DNA of 64,000 nt from Cryptomeria japonica. Lineage: Eukaryota > Streptophyta > Pinopsida > Cupressales > Cupressaceae. Positions within the stretch are counted from its first letter, which is position 1. Every line of letters begins with the position of its first letter. A program made the translations under genes and the position numbers. A model generated the notes under the pieces. The model had not been told where the DNA came from. It ran no database searches and worked only from the letters and a program-made list of their open reading frames with translations. Location of the stretch: NCBI RefSeq assembly GCF_030272615.1, contig NC_081415.1, positions 416,916,757 to 416,980,756 of the forward strand. The letters run 5' to 3'. Below, one piece after another: positions 57,531-64,000 of this stretch.

Positions 57531-57546
57531 GCTCGCTCTAATACCA
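57531..57546 (-). other. Chromovirus primer binding site
   Basis: Minus strand TGGTATTAGAGCGAGC, two bases after the LTR end CTATACCA. Methionine-tRNA type. Confidence 0.8.
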
Positions 57547-57548
57547 CT

Positions 57549-58335
57549 TGGTATAGTCACTAGTTAGGAGGGACCTCAAAGAGATCAATTCGGACTGGTC
57601 AACAAGAGTAAACACAATGAAAACACAAGGATATGATTGAGGCAATGTAAAACTGAATGAATTATATCATGAAAAACTGTTTACAATCAATTGGTAACAA
57701 CCGAGTTACATAAACTAGCTCACTAGCCTGCTAAAACATGCTTAATTATAAAACATGTCACAACCGTGACCTCAAATCTGAAGATCTATCTTTGATGTTC
57801 TATCTCTTAACTTCCCCCCCATTCTAATCCTCAATTACAATTATTTATACGATCCAAGGGGATCTGATCGGCCCAAAAAGGGATCAAATACCGAAGAACA
57901 AGACCTAACGTGTAAAAACAACAAGTTCGGCCTCCGCCAAAAAAATTCCTCCAGAAAATTCAAAGGATGAAGTGTAGATCAAAGGGAAGGTCGGCCACAT
58001 GGCAAAGAACATCAAAATTAACATTCAGGGCTCTGCAAGCTATGAAAGGGATCCGGTAGATCCTGGTAGATTACAAATGCCAGGCAACCGGTACTAGAAA
58101 AACTATCTTAGAAACTGGTAGCAATAACTTGCTAGAAAATAATCCAAATGCTCTACTATTTAGGAATAAGTTAGATGATCAAGTCCTCAAGCAAAATTGA
58201 ACTCCTTAAGATCCGGTGAGCCAATTCCAAAAAATACAGAATGAAATGTTGAAACTGCAAAACGTAAAGAAAAACAAAAAGGAAATATTTTTGGTGGATG
58301 CAATATTGCCTAGAACCGAGGATGCTCCTGCATCA
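57549..58335 (-). repeat. Chromovirus 5' LTR
   Basis: 787 bases; minus strand from TGATGCAGGAGCATCC to AGTGACTATACCA. It contains a TATA box GGATCGTATAAATAATT (about 57,850). Intact, in contrast to the 3' LTR. Confidence 0.85.
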
Positions 58336-59254
58336 GGTTGAAGACAACTTTGGTTTGTACTTGGTTCAAAATGTAATCCCCACTAGGAGTATGTAGTGTT
58401 GTTCAGAAGGTTTCTAGATTATACATTTCTCACTGGAGTTTTGATGTAATGTCTTCTTCGATTTAAACATGCATAAGATGTAATCTGTTAATGATATGGG
58501 GTTGTTGTTTAGGTCATTAAATATTGGGGACAAAGCTGATATTGTACAAATTCCTTATGTGGAATTTCATTTTGGGTTTTCTTCTCCTTCTGAGTGTGAA
58601 TTTTCTTCCCTCTTCTTAACATATATCTGTTATTATAATCATCTTTCCTTTTTAATATAAATATCTACTATAAACTTCAGCCTTTTTCCTGAAAAATAAA
58701 TAAATATAATATTTATTAAAATAAATAAAATTAAAATATTAAAAAAGCTAAACATATAAGTCATTTTTTAAGTTAAAAGTTAAATAATCACATTACTAAA
58801 ATTTTGATATGATATACATTATATATTTTGTAGTATAATAATTATTAAAAGAAATAAGAATCAATTAAAAAAAAATCTTAAACATATAATTTATCTTTGA
58901 AAAACATTAAATATATAATTTAAAAAAATATATTTTAAAAAAATTACTATATATGTGTATGTATTTTTAAGATTAAATATTAATATTATCACAATAAATA
59001 AAATTAAAAAATAAAACATATAATTCAAAAAATAATATATTCAAAATTCCTATTATTTACCTATATATGTATTTTTAAAACATAAATTGTTTCAACATTA
59101 AAATTTTCATATAATATATATCTCAAAATCACTTAATTATATATTATATATGTTATAATAATATTATTACCATATGCAAGCAAAATAATATATGGAATCC
59201 AATTTTTTCTTGAATTGGACTTAATTCCAATATTTCATTTTTTTTATATGTGTA
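58336..59254. other. Spacer with AT-rich repeat
   Basis: 58,336-58,680 has no recognised feature. 58,680-59,230 is extremely AT-rich, and its part at about 58,960-59,085 is the inverted partner of 590-741. No gene. Confidence 0.55.
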
Positions 59255-59299
59255 AGGGGCGAAATGGGCGAAATTTCGCAGTCTAGGGTTTCGCTGTGA

Positions 59300-61228
59300 A
59301 ACTCGAGCTGGGGTGAAGATTCCCTTTGTGATCCTCTTCCTCCCCTGGATCCCTTTGGTTTGCAGAGCAACCACATTCCTCAATGGGTGTTTTAGAATGG
59401 GAAGTGGGTTGATGTGCTTGCTTTGGAGAAGAATGAGTGGCGCCGCAAGGATAGTAGGTGGCCAAGGTCTAAATATTTCAAGGGATTTTTTCGTTCGCAG
59501 AAGAAGAAAGTAGTGAGGCCTAATCAGAAGCCCTCTTAGGATTCATCTGCGAATTTTCAAAGAATTGGGGGGTCTGAAAATAACCCTAGAGGCATTTCTG
59601 GTTTCGGTAAGGTGGCGGTTGAAAATTCCGTAGGGGTTTCATGACCATCTATGACAATTCCATCCGTTCAGGATAAGGACAAGCCCTTGAGTAAGGAGCT
59701 CTCGATGGATAAGGTTTGGCTGCCGATACCTTGCATTTTTGCGGTTGAAGCCCCATTTGACAAAAAAGCTAGGGATTTGCATTCTCTAGCCGTATTAATT
59801 TAGGTTTGGGGTGATAACATTTTTCTCTCCAAGCTTCATCATAAGATTCACTCGCTCTGGTATGGTACGCTTTACTTTCAGGTTCTTTCTTCGAGCTCTT
59901 TCATTTTTATCTTTGACTCCGAGGATGCTAAACAACAATCTCTGTTAAAACCGTTCTTTTGGGTTGGTCGTAATTTAATTTTTGTTGAGAATTGGAAACC
60001 CCTTTTTTCTGCTTCTCAGGATATTGTTAAAACTATCCCTACTTGGTTCTCACTACCTGGGCTTCCATATGAATTTTCTGACCATGATATTTTACATAGA
60101 ATTGGGGATTCCTTTGGAAATTTTATTCATTCACATTCAGTATTTGAGGATGGGGTTTTTAGGGTTAAGATTTGTGTGTTACTTACTTCATCCTCTATGA
60201 TCCCTCATAATTGTAATTTAAAATCTATTGATGGGATTTGGCGGCAGAGTATTGTTCGTGATTCTGAATGGTTTGTAAAGTCTTCTATGGTTATGGATTC
60301 TTCTTTATTTACTTCCCTCAAAGGATTTTTGTTTGGTGATAAGGTGGTTTGCCCCTCAAAGTATGCTAATATAAATGTTGAAAACCTTGATTCTTCTATT
60401 GGACATGAAAATCGAATGCACAATGCTTCTCACCCTATGTGTTTGTCAAAATCAATTAATCCTCAAGGGACTTCTAATTTGGAGAATGCTGTCCCTATTG
60501 GGGATGCATCTCTCCCTACAGTGGATGTGCAAAAAGTTAAGGGGGTTATGGGGATAGATCCTCCTTTATGACTTCCTAATGAGGGGAGTTTGGTTATGAA
60601 TTATGCTGGCCTGCCTCAGAGGGAATCACATCCTTTGGTTAATGGTTTTGACTCGACTTCATTTCTTCCTGATGAGGGTTTAATTTCTCAAGTTCAGAGG
60701 CTAGTTTATGAACATAATATTACTCTGAATTCTGATGTTACTAATAAGGTGGTAGATGCGATTGATTAGGACTTGGTCAATTTGAATTCCTTGTTAGCTA
60801 TCCCTCCGACCTCCAATCCTTTTGAAATTCTCTCTCCAGATAAAGCTCAAGATTGTGAGAATGCCTTGTGTGTGGTCAGTAGTGTTGATTTTGAACATGC
60901 AATTAACAAGCCTTTGGTTTAGATTCCTTTGTCTCCCTCATCTCCTTCTCCTTCTCCTGCTAAGCAAGGTAGGAAGCCAAAGGCATTTTATACACAGTTG
61001 GAAATAGATGCTGGAATTCAGTCTACGCTTCTGAGCCCGGGTTCTGGTTCTGTGAAAATGAAAATAAAATTTAGCCCTCCTTTTACTAGGTCAGTTGCCT
61101 CCAAATGTAGTCTTCAGGCTTCTTTTGGGATGGGCATTGTTGGTTTTGGTGATGCTATTGAAAAGAGGGGAGAGAATGCCTCCCCTCAAGAGCAATGCAG
61201 GTCATTTCTTGGAATGTTAGGGGCTTAA
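59300..61228 (+). pseudogene. LINE-B ORF1 (RNA-binding protein)
   Basis: About 640 codons in one main frame with around seven stops. Start not clear. N-terminal IPQWVF and LALEKNEWRRKDSRWPRSKY. The conserved domain at about 59,905-60,120 (FIFDSEDAKQQSLLKPFFWV, LPGLPYEFSDHDILHRIG) is the DUF4283-like fold of plant LINE ORF1 proteins that binds element RNA. The rest is low-complexity (PLSPSSPSPSPAKQGRKPK near 60,930). No CCHC knuckle is visible. Ends RSFLGMLGA at a TAA (61,226-61,228). Stops near 59,392, 59,537, 60,568 and 60,919 include likely Gln or Trp positions. Confidence 0.7.
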
Positions 61229-62120
61229 ACACCCTAACAAGAGATGCTTGGTTAAGTCACAGTTAGACTTAATGAAGTGTGATGTGCTTATGTTGCAAGA
61301 AACTAAGTTAAGTATGCAGGGTGCTGAATTTTTGTTTTCTAATTGAAAAGCTTGGAAATTTTGTGTTTCCCCCTCTGCGGGGGCTTCTGGGGGTTTAGCT
61401 TTTCTTTGGAATGATGTTTCTACTGAATTATCTTTCATTGTCTCTGCCCCTCTATGAATGTTGGCATTGGTTAAAAGAAAAGTTTCTAATGTGAAATTCT
61501 GGTTATTTAATGTTTATGGTCCAATCTCTATTTTGGGGAAAAGAGTCCTTTGGGATTCTTTAACTGTTGCTTCCTCTCCTCTACGAGGCCAATTTGTGGT
61601 TTTTGGTGGAGACTTTAATGCTATTTCTTGTGAAGATGATAAAATTGGGGGCATTTTACCAAATAAACGTATTATGATTGATTTTACTACTTGTATTCAG
61701 AATAATGGTTTGTTGGACTATAAAGCTTTGAATGGTCCTTTTACTTGGACAAATATGAGGAAAGACTTTTCACAAATTTTTGAAAGACTTGATCGGTTTT
61801 TGATTTTTGATAAGTGGGTCTCTTCAGATGTGGGTGTTATTGCTATGGTATTGCCCAATTCGGGATTTGATCATTTTCCCATCATGTTGTCTATTCTGGA
61901 TGATAGGGCTCCTGGGAAATCATCATTTAAATTTGAGCCTATGTGGTTTATAGATCCTTCTTTTCTGATGCTCTTGGAATCTTGGTGGGCCTCAACCCCT
62001 TTTATTTCTAGAACTAGAATGTTTCATTTTGTCAAAAAGCTCTCCTTTATTAAAGAAAAGATTAAGTCTTGGAATGTCTTGCATTTTAAAAACATTTTCT
62101 CTGAGAAATTTAGTATCTAG
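61198..62120 (+). pseudogene. LINE-B endonuclease
   Basis: ORF2 starts at ATG 61,198 (MQVISWNVRGLNTLTR), overlapping the end of ORF1. LMLQETKLSM holds the catalytic glutamate; SAGASGGLAFLWND; FVVFGGDFNAISCEDDKIGG (about 61,599-61,658) the core Asp-Asn; GPFTWTN; and GFDHFPIML (about 61,864) the Asp-His pair, with F in place of the usual S. The main block 61,458-62,120 is open. One frameshift near 61,245 and TGA codons near 61,343 and 61,455. Confidence 0.8.
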
Positions 62121-64000
62121 GAAGAGCTTGAAGTTTTAAATTCTGTGGTTATGAATATTGGGATGGATTCTTCTACCTTTGATAATCATAAATTGTTAAA
62201 TTCGTAGCTTGAGGAAGTTCTTTCTCGTGAGGAAATCTATTGGCGACAGAAATCTAGGGATCTATGGCTTGTTGAAGGAGATAGGAACACCAAATTTTTT
62301 CATTCATCCACTAAATTAAAATGATAGCGAAATAGGATTTCTTGTATTCAAGATCCTGATGGGGTATTTCTTTCTGAGGAGAAGGATATTGCCGCCGAGG
62401 CTATCAAATTTTTTAAATCTTTATTGACTGAGGAATCTTCTGCTTTTGATGATAGCTTTTCTTTAGCTATCCCTCAACTTATTTCGATAGAGGATAATAA
62501 TATGCTAATGGCTCCTTTTTCTGCTCATGAAGTTAAGTAGGTTCTCTTCTCTATGGCACTTGACAAGGCTCCTAGGTCTGATGGTTTTACTGCTCTGTTT
62601 TTTCATAAGTGTTGGTCTTTTCTTGGGGAAGAACTTCTTCTTGTTTTAGAGGAGGCTAGGTGTAATAGATCCATTTTGAAAGAACTAAACACAACCCTTA
62701 TTGCCATCATTCCAAAATTAGAGAATCCTAAGTCCTTTGTTGATTTTTGACCAATTGCATTATGTAATACATTATATAAGATAATCACTAAAGCAATATC
62801 TATGCGGCTTGACAAGCTTATTCCTAAGATTGTTTCGGGTGAACAGGGTGGTTTTGTTCCGGGTAGGGAGACGACTGAAGGGGACATTGTAGCTCATGAG
62901 ATTTTTCATTCTATCTCTCATCTTTCTATTCCTGCCATGATTCTTAAATTAGATATGATGAAAGCTTATGATAGGGTTAGTTGGCAGGCTCTCTCATCTG
63001 TTCTTAAGAAAATTGTGTTTGGGGACAAGTGGGTGAAATGATCTATGCATGTATTTCTACTACTAGGCTTTCTATGATTTTGAATGGTTCCCCATGTGGG
63101 TTTTTGCTTGTTCCAGAGGTCTTAGGCAAGGGGATCCTTCGTCTCCTTTCTTGTTTATTATCTTAGCCGAAGCTCTTAGCAGAGCTATTTTGGCTGCAAG
63201 GGAGAGTGGTCTTTGGAAGGGAATTAGTATTCCAAATATGGCTGCTAGACACTCTCATTGCCTCTTTTCTGATGACAATTTATTGTTTGGCCATGCCACT
63301 ATGGATGAGGAAAGATTTATTAGTAAGATTATAAGGGATTATTCTACTTTCTTTGTCCAGAAGGTGAATAATGATAAATCTAAGGTTTTTTTTCTTAAAG
63401 TTTCCCCTTTGGTGCAATCAAGATTGATCAACTTTTGGGGTTTCACTGTTGGTCAGTTCCCTTGTAAGTATTTGGGGATTCCATTTTTACTAAATCTGAG
63501 AAACATAATTTTTGGGAAAGAATTTCCGCTTCCCTTTCATCAAGGGTTCTCTTTTGGACTCATAAATGGATTAATTTTCTAGGGAAGATTGTTCTTATTA
63601 AGGTTGTTTTAAATGCGGTTCCTATTTATTTGATGTCTGTTTTAAAGGCTCCCAAGAAATCAGTTTCTAATTTGTAGTCAATTTTGAGGTCATTTTTGTG
63701 GAATGATAATGTAAATAATAGGGCTTGAATTCTTTTGCTGGCTTGGGATAAGGTCTGCTCTCTAAAGGATAGGGATGGTGCAGCGATTAGGGACTTAAGC
63801 AAGCAGAATTTGGCTTTAGGTGCTAAGTTAGTATGGAAGTTATATAAGTAGCCCTCTTCTAAGTGGGCATCTATTTTATTTGCAAAATATTTAAGAAATT
63901 GTCTCAGGGAGGCTATTTTTACTGCCTCCTCGCTTCTTAAGGGTTCTGAAATTTGGAATTTCATGGTGGAATGTAGGTCTATTATTCTTCTTGGTTTATC
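62121..64000 (+). pseudogene. LINE-B reverse transcriptase, incomplete
   Basis: [20 protein letters not shown] (about 62,238), ALDKAPRSDGFTALFF (about 62,554), NTTLIAIIPKLENP and, after a TGA, PIALCNTLYK; GGFVPGRETTEGDIVAHEIF; LKLDMMKAYDRVSW; GLRQGDPSSPFLF (about 63,118) and CLFSDDNLLFGH (about 63,261), where the usual F-A-D-D reads F-S-D-D. Then CKYLGIPF and the W.K...A.K-type tail (LSKQNLALGAKLVWKLYK). Frame changes near 63,040 and 63,480. The zinc-binding and RNase H parts would lie past the window end. Confidence 0.85.

Larger units (their letters stand above)
52418..58335 (-). mobile_element. Chromovirus (Ty3/gypsy with chromodomain), 5.9 kb, 3' LTR cut
   Basis: 5' LTR (57,549-58,335), PBS, gag, protease, RT-RNase H, integrase with chromodomain, and a 3' LTR start (52,908) that is interrupted after about 490 bases by the copia. 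Both LTRs share TGATGCAGGAGCATCC at the start and then collinear sequence. All genes are on the minus strand in standard order. Several stops and frameshifts make it inactive. The remainder of the 3' LTR is not found on the far side of the copia remnant. Confidence 0.85.
59255..64000 (+). mobile_element. LINE-B: L1-type non-LTR retrotransposon, cut by window end
   Basis: 5' part with GGGCGAAATGGGCGAAATTT at about 59,258, ORF1 (about 59,300-61,228), ORF2 endonuclease and RT (61,198 to the window end). Same clade type as LINE-A but a different family: ORF1 and ORF2 overlap by about 31 bases here, while LINE-A has a 5-base gap. Stops and shifts are spread through both ORFs. Confidence 0.85.

Noticed and set aside
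1-64000. Host genes, tRNA or rRNA genes, CRISPR arrays
   Set aside because: Every coding block with a recognisable domain fits a retroelement; tRNA-like words are PBS sites only; direct repeats found are LTRs or minisatellites without regular spacers.

Overview
The window reads as heterochromatic, transposon-packed nuclear DNA from a seed plant with a large genome. I see no ordinary host gene, no rRNA or tRNA gene and no CRISPR array. Every coding segment I can support belongs to a retroelement: Ty3/gypsy (Tat-like with an extra RNase H, Athila/Tat-like with a third ORF, and a chromodomain chromovirus), Ty1/copia, a giant non-coding LTR element, or plant L1-type LINEs with a C-terminal RNase H. 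The density of old nested elements and the kinds of element suggest a gymnosperm such as a conifer; that is inference, not proof.

Layout. 1-741 is AT-rich spacer. 742-16,300 is a Tat-like gypsy element (element A): a 5-kb direct repeat (742-5777), PBS, a gag-PR-RNaseH-RT-RNaseH-INT region (about 6087-11,633), a second copy of the repeat (11,802-16,130) and a stub of another internal region. Each repeat carries a decayed accessory ORF of roughly 1,060 codons. 16,301-17,398 is unassigned. 17,399 to about 25,790 is a minus-strand L1 LINE (LINE-A) broken by three solo LTRs; in each case the LINE reading continues across the insertion and flanking duplications can be seen. About 25,799-30,207 is a minus-strand gypsy fragment (element C) with an LTR and a protease/G-patch-like region. 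At 30,208 a plus-strand gypsy (element B) begins with LTR, PBS and leader.

Element B is split by a 12.9-kb non-autonomous LTR element (32,242-45,185). That insert has 4.6-kb LTRs, an exact CCTTC target duplication, a methionine-tRNA PBS, a polypurine tract and no recognisable coding capacity, which is the LARD type. Element B resumes with the integrase C-terminus (45,255-45,653) and an 805-codon third ORF (46,134-48,551) that is a single reading frame broken only by stop codons. 49,774-52,417 is a minus-strand copia fragment (LTR, PBS, coiled-coil and multi-zinc-knuckle gag). Its LTR sits inside the 3' LTR of a minus-strand chromovirus (52,418-58,335) with gag, protease, RT, RNase H, integrase and chromodomain. 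59,255-64,000 is a second L1 LINE (LINE-B, plus strand) cut by the window end.

How the parts relate. Order of arrival can be read from the nesting: LINE-A is older than its three solo LTRs; element C is older than element B, which is older than the LARD; the chromovirus is older than the copia. Many in-frame stops fall where glutamine, arginine or tryptophan codons are expected (CAG to TAG, CGA to TGA, TGG to TAG), as expected from decay of methylated, silenced elements. The most interesting signals are the long accessory ORFs of elements A and B, the RNase H placed before RT in element A, and the young-looking LARD with GC-rich 60-bp repeats in its LTRs.
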